Shown here: positions 26,304 to 37,597 of the stretch, piece after piece | Layout of the letters: every line of letters begins with the position of its first letter | Numbering within the stretch: the first letter of the stretch is position 1 | NCBI GenBank assembly: GCA_036703985.1 | Contig: DATNQN010000071.1 | Span: 1-64,000, forward strand | Source: Leptolyngbyaceae cyanobacterium | Lineage (GTDB): Bacteria; Cyanobacteriota; Cyanobacteriia; Cyanobacteriales; Aerosakkonemataceae | Direction: 5' to 3' | DNA length: 64,000 nt | The notes under the pieces: generated by a model | Database searches by the model: none | What the model was told of the DNA's origin: nothing | Seen by the model: only the letters and a program-made list of their open reading frames with translations | Translations under genes and position numbers: made by a program

Positions 26304-26711
26304 ATGTTAAAAGTCTTTGTTTACGGTACGTTAAAACCGGGAGAGCGTTATTACGATCGCTATTGCGCTGGTAAAGTAGTTGAAGAGAAACCAGCATTTA
26401 CGCTAGGTAAAATTTATCACTTACCCATCTTTGGCTATCCTGCCATGATTCCAGGTGATGGGAAAGTGCAAGGTTATTTGCTGAGTTTTGCTAAATCGGA
26501 GTTTTTGCAAGACTTGGATGGATTAGAAGATTACCTGCCCGATCGATCGCCAGAACAAAATCTTTATAATCGGCAAGAAGTGGAAATATACGATCGAGAA
26601 GGCACCTCGCAAGGTTTAGCTTGGGTATATTTTATGACCCAACACCAAGTAAACCGTTTCGGTGGCGTCGCGTTACCCTCTGGATGGTGGACGGGTAAAA
26701 TTTCTAGTTAA
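26304..26711 (+). CDS. Gamma-glutamylcyclotransferase-like protein
   Basis: A 135-residue protein of the GGCT/AIG2-like fold. The substrate loop is VFVYGTLKPGE (residues 4-14), and a catalytic-type Glu sits in LDGLEDY near residue 75, followed by the YNRQEVEIY strand. Such enzymes release 5-oxoproline from gamma-glutamyl compounds, but substrate in this subfamily is not established. It converges with the anti-sigma gene across a strong terminator and has no operon partner. Confidence 0.85.
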   Translation: MLKVFVYGTLKPGERYYDRYCAGKVVEEKPAFTLGKIYHLPIFGYPAMIPGDGKVQGYLLSFAKSEFLQDLDGLEDYLPDRSPEQNLYNRQEVEIYDREGTSQGLAWVYFMTQHQVNRFGGVALPSGWWTGKISS

Positions 26712-26726
26712 AAGGCAAAATATCGA

Positions 26727-26754
26727 AGAAATATCGATTCGATATTTCTTTTTA
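26727..26754. terminator. Intrinsic terminator after the GGCT-like gene
   Basis: AGAAATATCG (26727-26736) pairs with CGATATTTCT (26740-26749), leaving a three-base loop, and a T-rich run follows. It lies 15 bases after the stop and between convergent genes, so it may serve both strands. Confidence 0.75.
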
Positions 26755-26772
26755 CTTTTATTGAATATTAGA

Positions 26773-27330
26773 TTAACGTTGAGGATTGTAATAAGAACTG
26801 CTGTGATTCAACGTTTTAACTGGCGATGCAACTGGTGCTTTGGGGATTTCGATCAGAGGTTGATTTAAAGCAATCGTTAAAGGTTCAGAATCCCCAGTCA
26901 TTTGAGGAGATTCAGCTAACTGTGGTGCAAAAGAACCAGTATTTCCGAATACACCCGATAAACTAGCGATAAAGGCAGCTGCAACAGCAGTTCCACCCCA
27001 CATTAGCACCTGTTTCCGGCGACGGTTCAGACGCGAGAACACTTGCGTTACCGTATTTTCCACCGATTCTTGAGACTGGGGTACTGGTATCGTGCGGATA
27101 GTTTGACGCAATTTGAGCAATCTTCTATACAAGCACTGTACTTGGGGGTCAGTACTCAGCCATTCTTCCACTAGGCGGCGTTCGTTTGCACTCACTTCTC
27201 CATCCAGGTAGGCGCTTAATAGTTCAAAGCGATCGCGCTTTTGCATATCCAAAGCACCCAAATTCCCGGCTGGCGAATCCCCCAGGGAACGTTGTTTGTA
27301 ATTGTTATGGGATTCAAAGTCAGGAGCCAT
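26773..27330 (-). CDS. Anti-sigma factor (membrane-anchored)
   Basis: A 185-residue protein with an N-terminal cytoplasmic anti-sigma-like domain (FELLSAYLDGEVSANERRLVEEWL, at about residues 36-60) and one transmembrane segment near 113-133, then a short outside tail. The HxxxCxxC zinc motif of many anti-sigma factors is absent. The gene follows an ECF-type sigma factor on the same strand, its likely target. An internal ATG at residue 29 (MQKRDRF) is a possible start. Release by membrane stress is the inferred mode. Confidence 0.75.
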   Translation of the reverse strand: MAPDFESHNNYKQRSLGDSPAGNLGALDMQKRDRFELLSAYLDGEVSANERRLVEEWLSTDPQVQCLYRRLLKLRQTIRTIPVPQSQESVENTVTQVFSRLNRRRKQVLMWGGTAVAAAFIASLSGVFGNTGSFAPQLAESPQMTGDSEPLTIALNQPLIEIPKAPVASPVKTLNHSSSYYNPQR

Positions 27331-27684
27331 AGTTATGTATCGATTTTAGATTTTGGATAAAGGTATTTTCCATTCCAAGTCTGAGAGACCTACTTAGCCG
27401 AGTCTAACAATATATCTTAAGTTCAGCTTGGTTGGGAATCTCGCACTTTCGTTTACTATTAAGCCAGACATAGCCAGCTTTATGTAAGGGCTAGTCTACT
27501 ACAGATCTTAAGAAATTTATTCGGGGTTTAGGACTGTCTTGAGGGTTATACTAGCTACTCTTTTTTTTCCCTGCTGAACTACCTGAAAAGAATTAAGAGG
27601 ACAGGGAAAGCCAGAGGAAGCAGGGAAAATAAATAAGAATCACCACAGTAGCACGGTTACCGTATAACACAAACCTATTTTTGC
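27331..27684. other. 354-bp spacer between sigma and anti-sigma genes
   Basis: No ORF or RNA gene is recognised. The distance suggests the anti-sigma gene may have its own promoter, although cotranscription remains possible. Confidence 0.4.
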
Positions 27685-28362
27685 CTAACCATCCAGATAG
27701 GTTTGTAACTGAGACTGAAGTCTTTGGCGGGCTCTAGCGATTCTGGACTTTACCGTTCCTAGAGAAACCCCTGTAATATCGGCAATTTCCTCATAGGCCA
27801 TGCCTTCAATTTCTCTTAATACTATGGTAGTCCGAAAAACTTCTGGCAGATCGGCGATCGCAACGTGCAGTTGTTCGTAAAACTCGCGAGTACTCAAATC
27901 ATCTACCGGGCCGGGGCTATCTGCGGCAATTTCCCAATCCATTTCCCCATCTTCCACCATTCTAGGCGCATCTAGCGATATCGGCTGCGTTACCCGCTTG
28001 CGTTTGCGTAACTCATCGTAAAACAAGTTAGTGGCAATCCGACTCAGCCATCCCCGGAATTTGACAGGTTCGTTTAATCTTTTGATATTGCGATAAACCC
28101 GAATCCAAACCTCTTGAGCTAAATCAGCGCGGTCTTGCCAATCGGGAGCCAAATGGAACAAAATTTTCTCGACGTGGGACTGATATCGACGCAGCAGTTC
28201 GGCAAACGCCTCGCGATCGGGCCGAAGTCCAGTTTGACAGCGCAACACCAGATCGTAATTGGAGAGTTTGTCAACTGGTTGTTCGATCGCTTGAGGAATA
28301 GCCACCTCACCGCCAGACCAGGATACAGAAATCGATTCACTCATGGATTGATTTTGATTCAT
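27685..28362 (-). CDS. ECF-type (group 3, SigG-like) RNA polymerase sigma factor
   Basis: A 225-residue alternative sigma factor that directs RNA polymerase to a stress regulon. Region 2 covers DREAFAELLRRYQ to FRGWLSRIATNLFYDELRKR (about residues 50-125); region 4 covers LPEVFRTTIVLREIEGMAYEEIADITGVSLGTVKSRIARAR (about 170-215), with its helix-turn-helix in the last part. Region 3 is lacking, as in ECF factors. The start at MNQNQS was chosen over an upstream in-frame codon. It resembles cyanobacterial SigG, and an anti-sigma gene lies downstream. The exact subgroup is not proven. Confidence 0.88.
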   Translation of the reverse strand: MNQNQSMSESISVSWSGGEVAIPQAIEQPVDKLSNYDLVLRCQTGLRPDREAFAELLRRYQSHVEKILFHLAPDWQDRADLAQEVWIRVYRNIKRLNEPVKFRGWLSRIATNLFYDELRKRKRVTQPISLDAPRMVEDGEMDWEIAADSPGPVDDLSTREFYEQLHVAIADLPEVFRTTIVLREIEGMAYEEIADITGVSLGTVKSRIARARQRLQSQLQTYLDG

Positions 28363-28534
28363 AACATCCCTTCTCTTCAGACGCCACCCTATCGCAAAAG
28401 TTCCCAAGGCTTCTGAGACTACTACAACGCTTAAGGGGTAAATCCCGTAATTGGGAAATGAAGAAGTGGAGACATACAGATACGTTCCCCAAAATTTTTA
28501 CTTCATCCTTTATCCTTAAGACTTCAATCCCGAT

Positions 28535-30703
28535 TTAATATTGATTGACTGTTCTACCAGCTAGATCGGCGATCGCATTAACTAAAGTTCTGCTATCAAT
28601 CGGCTTAGACAAGTGGATTTGAAAACCTGCTTCCAAAGCTTTCGTCCGGTCTTCCTCTCTTATATAAGCAGTTAAGGCTGCTGCTGGCAAAAAACGACCT
28701 TTTCGCTCCGAATTTCTCACTTTACGGATGAAAGCATAGCCATCTTCTTCTGGCATTCCAATATCGCTCACCAGCACGTCTGGTTGCCATTTTTTGATTG
28801 TTTTCAGCGCCTCGGAAGCAGAAGCCACTGCCGTTACTTTAGCACCACCATCTTCTAGGACGACTGCCACAAACTCCCGTACATCAGGATCGTCATCTAC
28901 AACTAGCACTCGCAAGCCATTCAAAATATGTGCCGAAGAGCAACAGCCTGGAGCGGGATGAAGACACTTGTGTTGAATAGTCGTCGCGCGGTTTGAGTAT
29001 AAATTTTCTGGCAATACTTCACTACCAGGCGTCTCGACGCCACTACTCCCTTGCTCCCCCAATTTTTTACTCTCCTCCTCCCCTACTTGTCTAGACAAAG
29101 GCAATTGGACGGTAAAAGTTGCCCCCTTTCCTTCTCCAGCGCTGTCTGCTTGTACGATACCACCGTGCAATTGTACTAAATGATGAACGATCGCTAATCC
29201 CAATCCTAATCCCCCATAAGAGCGAGTAGTTTTGCCATCGGCTTGGCGGAAGCGATCGAAAACATAGGGAAGAAAATCTTTACTAATACCAATACCCGTA
29301 TCGCTGACTTTAATTTTCACGTAAGGATCAGCCTGCTCCAGCTTTACTTCTATTTTTCCTCCTTCCGGAGTAAACTTAATAGCATTTGATACTAAATTCC
29401 AAATAACTTGTTGCAAACGGTTCGGATCGCCTGAAATTAAACTAACATCCGGATCGACGATCGTTTGAATTTGAATATTTTTATTTTCGGCTTGATGGCA
29501 TACCGAATCAATTGCCGATTGAAGGATAGAAACCAAATTAACCGGACACAAATTGAGGCGTAACTTACCGCGAACAATGCGAGAAACATCTAAAATATCT
29601 TCTATTAATTGTGCCTGCAACTTAGCATTCCGCTCGATCGTTTCTAAAGCGCGATCGGCAGTTTCTTGGTTAAAACTGCGAGTTCGCAATAGTCTTGCCC
29701 AGCCTAAAATTGAGTTAAGAGGAGTACGGAGTTCGTGAGAAAGAGTAGCCAGAAACTCATCCTTCATTCGATTTGCCGCTTCCGCTTGCTGTCTGGCTAT
29801 TTGTTCTCGCAGCATCGCTGCCCGTGCTTCTTCTGCTTGTTTGCGTTCGGTAATATCCTCCATCGTACCCACGTAACCAATTAGTTTTCCTAAATCGGAA
29901 AGCATGGGAGATGAGCGAAGGTGAACCCAGCGAATAATTCGCTCTTCCGATGGTATTAAACTAGGGTTACTAGAATTTACTTCTGTTTTATCCCCTAAGT
30001 TGCTTTTAACAAATATTCTAAATTCTTGAGAATATTCGCGTCCTTTTTGGACGTAGTTATGCCATTTCTTTAAAACTTCTTCCCGGTCTTCCGGATAAAT
30101 GCAGTTTTTCCAACCATCTCCTAAAGTTTCTGGTAAGTTAATACCTGTAATAGCTTGGTAACGCGGATTAGTATAAGTACAATTACCTTTCGTATTGGTT
30201 AGGAAAATTCCCACCGGCGAACAAGCGCTCAAACAGCGAAATCTTTCTTCAGTTTCCCGCAATTCAGCGTTAATCGCTGCTAGTTCATCAGCTTGTTTTT
30301 TTACTTCTTGATTCTTCTGGCAAAGGTCGATAAATACCGAGACTTTAGACTTCAGTATTTCCGCATCTATAGGCTTGAGTAAGTAATCTACTGCTCCCAA
30401 TGAATAACCTTTAAAAACAAACTGTTCGCTTCTACTGAAAGCGGTGAGAAAAATGATCGGCGTGTGACGACTTCGCTCTCTTTGCCTAATCAGGTTAGCT
30501 GTTTCAAAACCATCCATTCCCGGCATTTGAACATCTAGCAAAATGACGGCAAAATCTTGATTGAGCAGACATCTCAATGCTTCTTCGCCAGAATTTGCTC
30601 TGACCAGATTCTGACCCAGACTATTGAGAACTGCTTCTAGGGCTAACAGATTTTCTGGATGATCGTCAACCATTAAAACGTTTACTTTCTCTGCATTGCT
30701 CAT
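28535..30703 (-). CDS. Hybrid sensor histidine kinase (REC-PAS-HisKA-HATPase-REC)
   Basis: A cytoplasmic hybrid kinase of 722 residues with no membrane segment. Domain order: receiver (about 8-125, phosphoacceptor D57), a coiled linker, PAS/PAC (about 150-290), HisKA with the phosphorylated His in [12 protein letters not shown] (near 325), HATPase (N box in LVSNAIKF, G boxes DTGIGI and GGLGLGLAI), and a C-terminal receiver (about 595-715, LVSDIGMP). The N-terminal receiver suggests input from another kinase, possibly the poly-HAMP kinase encoded 126 bp upstream on the same strand. The start codon is the first unit of a heptamer repeat. Confidence 0.93.
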   Translation of the reverse strand: MSNAEKVNVLMVDDHPENLLALEAVLNSLGQNLVRANSGEEALRCLLNQDFAVILLDVQMPGMDGFETANLIRQRERSRHTPIIFLTAFSRSEQFVFKGYSLGAVDYLLKPIDAEILKSKVSVFIDLCQKNQEVKKQADELAAINAELRETEERFRCLSACSPVGIFLTNTKGNCTYTNPRYQAITGINLPETLGDGWKNCIYPEDREEVLKKWHNYVQKGREYSQEFRIFVKSNLGDKTEVNSSNPSLIPSEERIIRWVHLRSSPMLSDLGKLIGYVGTMEDITERKQAEEARAAMLREQIARQQAEAANRMKDEFLATLSHELRTPLNSILGWARLLRTRSFNQETADRALETIERNAKLQAQLIEDILDVSRIVRGKLRLNLCPVNLVSILQSAIDSVCHQAENKNIQIQTIVDPDVSLISGDPNRLQQVIWNLVSNAIKFTPEGGKIEVKLEQADPYVKIKVSDTGIGISKDFLPYVFDRFRQADGKTTRSYGGLGLGLAIVHHLVQLHGGIVQADSAGEGKGATFTVQLPLSRQVGEEESKKLGEQGSSGVETPGSEVLPENLYSNRATTIQHKCLHPAPGCCSSAHILNGLRVLVVDDDPDVREFVAVVLEDGGAKVTAVASASEALKTIKKWQPDVLVSDIGMPEEDGYAFIRKVRNSERKGRFLPAAALTAYIREEDRTKALEAGFQIHLSKPIDSRTLVNAIADLAGRTVNQY

Positions 30704-30829
30704 TGGTAATTAGTCATTGGTCATTGGTCATCGGTCATCGGTCATTAGTCATTAGCTTATCAGTCATTAGTCAACAGGAATTAGTTGTGAATTAATACAA
30801 AATCACCAATGACCAATGACCAATAACTA
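30701..30829. repeat. STRR heptamer array with inverted second half
   Basis: From the start codon of the 722-residue kinase, units of TCATTGG, TCATCGG and TCATTAG run to about 30775. After a short spacer, ACCAATGACCAATGACCAAT (30810-30829 region) repeats in the opposite orientation. The two halves can pair to a hairpin between the two kinase genes. Again the array contributes the start codon of the downstream gene. Confidence 0.8.
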
Positions 30830-33800
30830 TTATTTATAAAGCCAGACGCGCATCAGAGATAATAACTGTTCGGTATCGACCGGTTTGCTGATATAGTCAG
30901 ATGCACCAGCTTCAATACATTTTTCTCGATCGCCTCTCATCGCTTTAGCAGTAAGAGCAATCATCGGTAGGGTTTGAAATTGTGGCATTTGCCGAATCGT
31001 TCGCATGGTTTGGTAACCATCCATTTCTGGCATCATTACATCCATGAGAACCAGATCTATATTTTGATTTGCCCGTAAAACAGCAATGCCGTCTCTACCA
31101 TTTTCCGCATACATTACCTGCATATTATGGCGTTCCAGCATACTGGTCAGGGCAAAAATATTCCGCACGTCATCATCTACAATTAAAACTTTTTTGCCCG
31201 CGAGTAAGCCATTTCTTTTATGAAGTTGCTCTAAAATTTCTCGCTTGGCTGCCGGTAAATTTGCTTGTACCCGATGCAAAAATAAAGCTGTTTCATCTAA
31301 TAAGGTTTCTGGCGATCGGGCATTTTTGATGTTAATCACCTCACTCATGCGTTTCAATTCATTTTCTTGTTCCTCACTCAAATTGTGTCCTGTATAAACG
31401 ATAATGGGTATGTTACTAAAGATAGATGCAACATTTTCTACTTCCTGCTTAATTCGTTCGATTAATTCAAAACCATTCATATCTGGCAAACTCAAATCTA
31501 GCACCACACAATCAAAGCATCCTGATTTGAGCGTTTCCAAGGCGGCTGCACCAGTTCCCACGGCGGTAGTAGCGACATCGCTATTGCCGATTAGTTCTAC
31601 AATACTGTGACGTTGATTTTCATCTGCTTCTACCACAAGTAGATTTTTTACCGGGCGTTGAACAAAAGATTTGATTTGAGAAATTGCTTGGGAGATCGCT
31701 TCAGTTGAGACTGGCTTTTGCAGATACGCAACTGCACCCAATTGCAAACCCCTTTGTCTTCCTTCCGCGACTGAAATAATATGCACCGGAATATGACGAG
31801 TATTCGGATCGTGTTTCAGGCGATCTAACACCGTCCACCCATCCATTAACGAGGTCAACATGATATCCAAAATGATGGCATGAGGCTTAAATTCTTGCGC
31901 CATTGCTAGCCCCGTCTCGCTACGCAAGGCTACCAACACTTTGAAGCCATTTTGTCGCGCTAATTCTAATAAGATCCGCGCAAAATTTACGTCGTCCTCA
32001 ATTATTAACAACACTATGTCATCGTTGTTCAGATCGCTGCGATCGTCTGCGATCGCAGGATAAGGTCGTTTTTGTCCCCCATCTTGTTGAGGAAAGATTT
32101 CCGTTACTGGTTTAGCTTGCACCGTTACTGTTTTTGCCGCCACAGTTGAAGTGGAAACCATTAAACTAGAAGCCGCAGAAACAGGATTTTTCTCAGTAGT
32201 AGATTGCTGTTCCGGTAAGGTTACCTTGGCCGTATTTACTGGTGTTGGCAAACTGCTAGGAGAGAAATTGTTTTGCGGAACGTAAAGCGTAAAAGTACTT
32301 CCCTGACCTAACACGCTAATCAGTTGAATTTCTCCGCCCAAAAGACGAGCTATTTCGCGACTGATCGATAACCCCAGCCCAGTACCGCCATATTTGCGGC
32401 TGGTAGTACCATCCGCTTGCTGAAATGCCTCAAAAATGATTTTTTGTTTATCGCTAGCAATCCCGATTCCCGTATCGATCACTGAGAAAAATATCACGCT
32501 AGAGGCATTATTTAAAGTTTCGTTATCCGGACTCCAACCTTCTGTAGTAAGGCCCGATCGCAGGATTACCCCTCCTTGGTCGGTAAACTTAAAAGCATTA
32601 GAAAGTAGATTTTTCAACACTTGTTGCAAGCGTTTCGAGTCAGTATAAATAGCTCTTGGCAGTTGCGAATCAAATTCTAGGGTGAAGTTCAATCCCTTGT
32701 CATGAGCTACTTGTTGAAAAGTGCGTTCTATTTGCTTTCGCAACTCAGAAAATAGCATCATATCAATTTCAATTGACATCGTGCCTGATTCAATTTTTGC
32801 CAGATCCAAAATGTCATTAATCAACCCCAACAAATCGGTTCCAGCCGAATGAATCGTTCGGGTATACTCTACTTGCTTAGGCGTTAGATTACCTTCCGGA
32901 TTATCAGCTAGTAGGCGAGCCAAAATCAACAAACTATTGAGGGGTGTTCTCAATTCATGAGACATATTGGCTAAAAATTCCGACTTGTATTTGGAACTCA
33001 AAGCTAATTGCTCGGCTTTTTCTTCTAAAGAACGTCGGGCTTGTTCTATTTCCCGATTCTTGCGTTCTACTTCTCTGTTTTGTAACTCCAATAGACGGGC
33101 TTTTTCTTCTAATTCTTCGTTGGTTTGCTGCAACTGTTCTTGTTGATTTTTTAGTAATTCTTCAGAAGCTTTCAGAGATTTGGCTTGTTCTTCCAATCGC
33201 TTGTTAGTTTCTCGCAATTCCCCTTGTTGAGTTTGCAATTCTTCTGCCAAAGACTGGGACTGTTTGAGTAATTCCTCAGTCCGCATACTGGCAGCGATCG
33301 TATTCAAAACGATCGCTATACTTTCCGTTAACTGGTCGAAGAATGTTAAGTGAATCTCGCTAAATCGACGGAAGGAAGCCAGTTCGATCACTGCCGTTAC
33401 TTGCCCTTCAAAAAGTACTGGCAATACAACTGCATTTAAAGGTTTTGATTCTCCCAAACCAGAACTAATTTTGATATAGTTATCCGGTACTTCCGTAATC
33501 AGAATCCGTTCTTTTTCTAGGGCGCACTGTCCGACTAATCCTTCACCCATACTGAAGCGATTTGCTAAATGTTTGCGTTCGCGATAAGCATAGGTGCTGA
33601 GGAGTTTCAAATAATGATCTGCTTCACTATTTTCCATTAAATAAAAGACACCGTGTTGGGCAGAAACCAGAGGTGCTAGTTCGGAAAGAATCAGTTTAGA
33701 AACTGTTTCCAAATCCCGCTGACCTTGCAGCATTCTGGTGAATTTCGCCAAATTGGTTTTCAACCAGTCTTGTTCGGTATTTTTCTGGGTAGTTTCGCGC

Positions 33801-36800
33801 AAGTTAGCAATCATTTGGTTGATGTTATCTTTCAGGATTGCTACTTCCCCTTGCGCTTCTACAGAAATCGATCGCGTTAAGTCACCCTTCGTTACCGCTG
33901 TCGCCACTTCTGCGATCGTTCTTAGCTGAGTAGTCAGCGTCGCCGCCAGTTCGTTCACGTTATCCGTCAGCGCCCGCCAAGTTCCAGCCGCCCCAGGTAC
34001 CTTCGCTTGTCCGCCCAACTTACCCTCAATACCCACTTCTCGCGCCACCGTAGTCACCTGATCCGCGAACGTCGCTAGGGTATCGATCATTTCATTAATC
34101 GTATCTGCCAAAGTTTCGATTTCCCCTTTGGCATCTAACATTAATTTTCGCTTCAAATCTCCATTCGCCACCGCCGTTACTACTCGTGCAATACCTCGCA
34201 CCTGCGCGGTTAAATTACCCGCCATCGAGTTCACGTTATCCGTCAAATCTTTCCAGACACCGGCGACACCCCGCACATCTGCTTGTCCGCCCAATTTTCC
34301 TTCCGTTCCTACCTCTCTCGCTACCCGCGTTACCTCTGAAGCGAAGGAACTCAGTTGATCCACCATCGTGTTGATGGTGTTCTTCAAATCTAAAATTTCC
34401 CCTTTTACATCAACGGTAATTTTCTTAGACAGATCCCCATTTGCCACCGCCTTAGTAACTTCGGCAATGTTTCTTACTTGGGCTGTCAAATTACCCGCCA
34501 TCGAGTTAACATTATCCGTCAAATCTTTCCAAGTGCCTGCTACCCCTCGCACGTAGGCTTGCACCCCTAATTTACCTTCCGTTCCCACCTCTCTCGCTAC
34601 CCTAGTTACCTCAGACGCGAAGGAATTAAGTTGATCCACCATCGTATTTATGGTGTTTTTCAACTCTAAAATTTCCCCTTTTACATCAACAGTAATCTTC
34701 TTAGAAAGATCCCCATTTGCTACCGCCGTCGTCACTTCTGCAATGTTTCTTACTTGGGCGGTTAAACTACCCGCCATGAAGTTCACGCTATCGGTTAATT
34801 CTTTCCAAATTCCGGCGACGCCTCCTACTTCCGCTTGTACGCCTAATTTTCCTTCCGTTCCTACTTCCCTCGCTACCCTTGTTACTTCTGATGCAAAGGA
34901 ATTAAGTTGATCCACCATCGTATTGACGGTGTTTTTCAACTCTAAAATTTCCCCTTTTACATCAACGGTAATTTTCTTAGAAAGATCCCCATTTGCTACC
35001 GCCGTCGTTACTGCGGCGATATTTCTTACTTGGGCGGTTAAACTACCCGCCATAAAATTCACGCTATCGGTTAAATCTTTCCACGTTCCCGCGACACCCC
35101 TTACATCAGCTTGTACGCCCAATTTTCCTTCCGAACCTACTTCACGGGCGACGCGAGTTACTTCTGATGCAAACGAACTGAGTTGATCCACCATCACGTT
35201 GATGGTGTTTTTCAACTCTAAAATTTCCCCTTTTACCGGAACAGTAATTTTCTTAGAAAGATCCCCATTTGCGATCGCAGTGGCAACTTCGGCAATGTTT
35301 CTTACTTGGGCAGTTAAGTTACTTGCCATCGAGTTAACATTATCCGTCAAATCTTTCCAAGTTCCCGCTACCCCTCGCACTTCCGCTTGTACGCCTAATT
35401 TTCCTTCCGTTCCTACTTCTCTCGCTACCCTTGTTACCTCTGATGCGAACGAACTCAGTTGATCCACCATCACGTTGATGGTGTTTTTCAACTCTAAAAT
35501 TTCCCCTTTTACATTAACCGTAATTTTCTTAGATAAATCTCCGTTTGCGATCGCAGTAGCAACTTCGGCAATATTCCGCACTTGTCCCGTTAAGTTACCC
35601 GCCATCAAATTCACGCTATCCGTTAAATCTTTCCAGGTTCCGGCTACCCCTCTTACTTCTGCTTGAACGCCTAATTTACCTTCCGTTCCTACTTCTCTCG
35701 CTACCCTAGTTACCTCAGATGCAAAGGAATTAAGTTGATCCACCATCGTATTGACGGTGTTTTTCAACTCTAAAATTTCCCCTTTAACATCTACGGTAAT
35801 CTTCTTAGAAAGATCGCCATTTGCAACAGCCGTCGTCACTTCTGCAATGTTTCTTACTTGGGCAGTCAAACTACCCGCCATAAAATTAACGCTATCGGTT
35901 AAATCTTTCCAAGTACCTGCAACACCTTTAACTTCTGCTTGTCCGCCTAATTTTCCTTCTGCGCCTACTTCCCTCGCTACCCTAGTTACTTCTGATGCAA
36001 ATGAACTGAGTTGATCCACCATGATGTTAACGGTGTTTTTCAACTCTAAAATTTCTCCTTTTACATCTACGGTAATCTTCTTAGAAAGGTCGCCATTTGC
36101 TACCGCCGTTGTCACTTCCGCAATGTTTCTTACTTGGGCGGTTAGGTTACTCGCCATCGAGTTTACCGAGTCGGTCAAATCTTTCCAAGTTCCCGCTACA
36201 CCAGGTACTTCTGCTTGTACGCCTAATTTACCTTCCGTTCCTACTTCCCTTGCTACCCTAGTTACTTCCGATGCAAAAGAATTAAGTTGATCCACCATTG
36301 TATTAACGGTGTTTTTTAATTCTAAAATTTCGCCTTTAACATCTACTGTAATTTTTTTCGATAAGTCGCCATTAGCAACAGCCGTCGTTACTTCTGCAAT
36401 ATTTCTTACTTGGGCGGTTAAATTTCCCCCCATCATATTGACCGAATCAGTCAAATCTTTCCATGTACCAGCGACACCCGGTACTTGTGCTTGCACGCCC
36501 AGTTTTCCTTCCGTTCCGACTTCTCTGGCAACGCGAGTTACTTCCGAAGCAAATGAGCTAAGTTGGGTAACCATCGTGTTAACAATTTCGGCAGTTTGGA
36601 GGAAGTCTCCTTTTAACGATCTGCCTTCAATTTCTAAAGCGATCGTTTGTGATAAATTTCCATTAGCTACCGAGCGGATCACGCGAGCAGTTTCCGCCAT
36701 TGGCTGCACTAAATCGGTAATTAAAGTATTAACTGAATTAACCGAATCAGTCCAAGAACCCCCTGCCGAACCAAGGGATGCTCGTTCGGAAATTTTCCCC

Positions 36801-37021
36801 TCTTTGCCTACTACTGTGCTGATGCGTTCTAGTTCTTTATTTGTTCTTTCATTTAATTCAATGATGTCGTTGATGGTATCGGCTATTTTTCCTGCTATAC
36901 CAGTTTTGTCAATAGGCATTCGTACCTTAAAATTACCTTTTTTAACCGCTACTAATACTTTTAGTAACTCTTTAGTATCTAAGCTATCTGAATCATCCTT
37001 AACTAATTGTTCAGCTGGCAT
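30830..37021 (-). CDS. Giant poly-HAMP hybrid histidine kinase
   Basis: A 2063-residue cytoplasmic kinase related to group III hybrid kinases. About 1,050 N-terminal residues are a tandem HAMP array: eleven modules of about 92 residues, each pairing an AREVGxEGKLG segment with a [11 protein letters not shown] segment. A GAF domain (about 1110-1260), a long Glu-rich coiled coil, HisKA ([11 protein letters not shown]), HATPase ([25 protein letters not shown]) and three receivers (about 1700-1815, 1820-1935, 1945-2063) follow. The middle receivers keep ILDIML and VLDLSLPD, the last [12 protein letters not shown]. No transmembrane segment is seen. Poly-HAMP arrays in fungal relatives sense osmotic state; the signal here is unknown. 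Confidence 0.92.
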   Translation of the reverse strand: MPAEQLVKDDSDSLDTKELLKVLVAVKKGNFKVRMPIDKTGIAGKIADTINDIIELNERTNKELERISTVVGKEGKISERASLGSAGGSWTDSVNSVNTLITDLVQPMAETARVIRSVANGNLSQTIALEIEGRSLKGDFLQTAEIVNTMVTQLSSFASEVTRVAREVGTEGKLGVQAQVPGVAGTWKDLTDSVNMMGGNLTAQVRNIAEVTTAVANGDLSKKITVDVKGEILELKNTVNTMVDQLNSFASEVTRVAREVGTEGKLGVQAEVPGVAGTWKDLTDSVNSMASNLTAQVRNIAEVTTAVANGDLSKKITVDVKGEILELKNTVNIMVDQLSSFASEVTRVAREVGAEGKLGGQAEVKGVAGTWKDLTDSVNFMAGSLTAQVRNIAEVTTAVANGDLSKKITVDVKGEILELKNTVNTMVDQLNSFASEVTRVAREVGTEGKLGVQAEVRGVAGTWKDLTDSVNLMAGNLTGQVRNIAEVATAIANGDLSKKITVNVKGEILELKNTINVMVDQLSSFASEVTRVAREVGTEGKLGVQAEVRGVAGTWKDLTDNVNSMASNLTAQVRNIAEVATAIANGDLSKKITVPVKGEILELKNTINVMVDQLSSFASEVTRVAREVGSEGKLGVQADVRGVAGTWKDLTDSVNFMAGSLTAQVRNIAAVTTAVANGDLSKKITVDVKGEILELKNTVNTMVDQLNSFASEVTRVAREVGTEGKLGVQAEVGGVAGIWKELTDSVNFMAGSLTAQVRNIAEVTTAVANGDLSKKITVDVKGEILELKNTINTMVDQLNSFASEVTRVAREVGTEGKLGVQAYVRGVAGTWKDLTDNVNSMAGNLTAQVRNIAEVTKAVANGDLSKKITVDVKGEILDLKNTINTMVDQLSSFASEVTRVAREVGTEGKLGGQADVRGVAGVWKDLTDNVNSMAGNLTAQVRGIARVVTAVANGDLKRKLMLDAKGEIETLADTINEMIDTLATFADQVTTVAREVGIEGKLGGQAKVPGAAGTWRALTDNVNELAATLTTQLRTIAEVATAVTKGDLTRSISVEAQGEVAILKDNINQMIANLRETTQKNTEQDWLKTNLAKFTRMLQGQRDLETVSKLILSELAPLVSAQHGVFYLMENSEADHYLKLLSTYAYRERKHLANRFSMGEGLVGQCALEKERILITEVPDNYIKISSGLGESKPLNAVVLPVLFEGQVTAVIELASFRRFSEIHLTFFDQLTESIAIVLNTIAASMRTEELLKQSQSLAEELQTQQGELRETNKRLEEQAKSLKASEELLKNQQEQLQQTNEELEEKARLLELQNREVERKNREIEQARRSLEEKAEQLALSSKYKSEFLANMSHELRTPLNSLLILARLLADNPEGNLTPKQVEYTRTIHSAGTDLLGLINDILDLAKIESGTMSIEIDMMLFSELRKQIERTFQQVAHDKGLNFTLEFDSQLPRAIYTDSKRLQQVLKNLLSNAFKFTDQGGVILRSGLTTEGWSPDNETLNNASSVIFFSVIDTGIGIASDKQKIIFEAFQQADGTTSRKYGGTGLGLSISREIARLLGGEIQLISVLGQGSTFTLYVPQNNFSPSSLPTPVNTAKVTLPEQQSTTEKNPVSAASSLMVSTSTVAAKTVTVQAKPVTEIFPQQDGGQKRPYPAIADDRSDLNNDDIVLLIIEDDVNFARILLELARQNGFKVLVALRSETGLAMAQEFKPHAIILDIMLTSLMDGWTVLDRLKHDPNTRHIPVHIISVAEGRQRGLQLGAVAYLQKPVSTEAISQAISQIKSFVQRPVKNLLVVEADENQRHSIVELIGNSDVATTAVGTGAAALETLKSGCFDCVVLDLSLPDMNGFELIERIKQEVENVASIFSNIPIIVYTGHNLSEEQENELKRMSEVINIKNARSPETLLDETALFLHRVQANLPAAKREILEQLHKRNGLLAGKKVLIVDDDVRNIFALTSMLERHNMQVMYAENGRDGIAVLRANQNIDLVLMDVMMPEMDGYQTMRTIRQMPQFQTLPMIALTAKAMRGDREKCIEAGASDYISKPVDTEQLLSLMRVWLYK
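34080..36563 (-). repeat. Tandem 276-bp repeats encoding HAMP modules
   Basis: The motif TTGATC (of TTGATCCACCAT) occurs at 34355, 34631, 34907, 35183, 35459, 35735, 36011 and 36287, every interval being exactly 276 bp. Units are highly similar at the DNA level and no insertion or deletion has crept in over eight anchors. The outermost modules are more divergent. Such an array is prone to recombination and to assembly errors. Confidence 0.95.
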
Positions 37022-37597
37022 AGCTTTGTCCTTGAGGGGGTAATTATTGTTTTACACAGCGTAGACCCAGAGTGTCCAGTCTATTTCTCTTCCTTAAGTT
37101 ATAGAAAATAAAAATAATTGGCTCTTCTTTAGCAATTAGCTGAGGAAAGAGGTCAATTTGGACAACCAGCCTGGGAGAAAGGTTATATTCCATTTCACTC
37201 AAACGCTGTCACCTTACCTTTATTATCCTGGCAGAGAGCAAGGGAAAAAGAGCGGCATCGTTAAAGTGATTTCCCGATCTAAATAGAGCGGACAGACTGA
37301 GAAAGAATCATCCTAATTAATTTACATCCTGCTAAAGAAAGATTTTTTAACAGGAGGGAGAGTGCAGGATTGTAGCTGCGTTAAAGTGAATTGGTAGTAG
37401 CTGTTAAAATCTTTGTGCTAAAGAGGTAGATATTTAGATCTTCCTGAAGATAGAAATTGCTGGGTTGGCTAAAAAAAACATCTCTTTCAACCGTAGTTGC
37501 CAGTCTCAGCAAACAGGGGATCTGCTTCAATCAATATTTTACGCCGACATGACAAACCGAGTTTTCCGAACAAAAAGCTGTTTTTTGAGGGGTAGCA
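37022..37597. other. 576-bp divergent intergenic region
   Basis: It must contain promoters for the giant kinase (minus) and the L,D-transpeptidase (plus). The sequence CGTTAAAGTGA occurs twice (near 37259 and 37380), about 120 bp apart in direct orientation, a possible regulator site. A GAGGGG Shine-Dalgarno motif precedes the plus-strand gene. No gene or RNA is recognised. Confidence 0.4.

Noticed and set aside
34128-37043. A ladder of plus-strand ORFs opposite the giant kinase
   Set aside because: They recur with the 276-bp repeat period and are the antisense of the HAMP modules; no family resemblance is seen.
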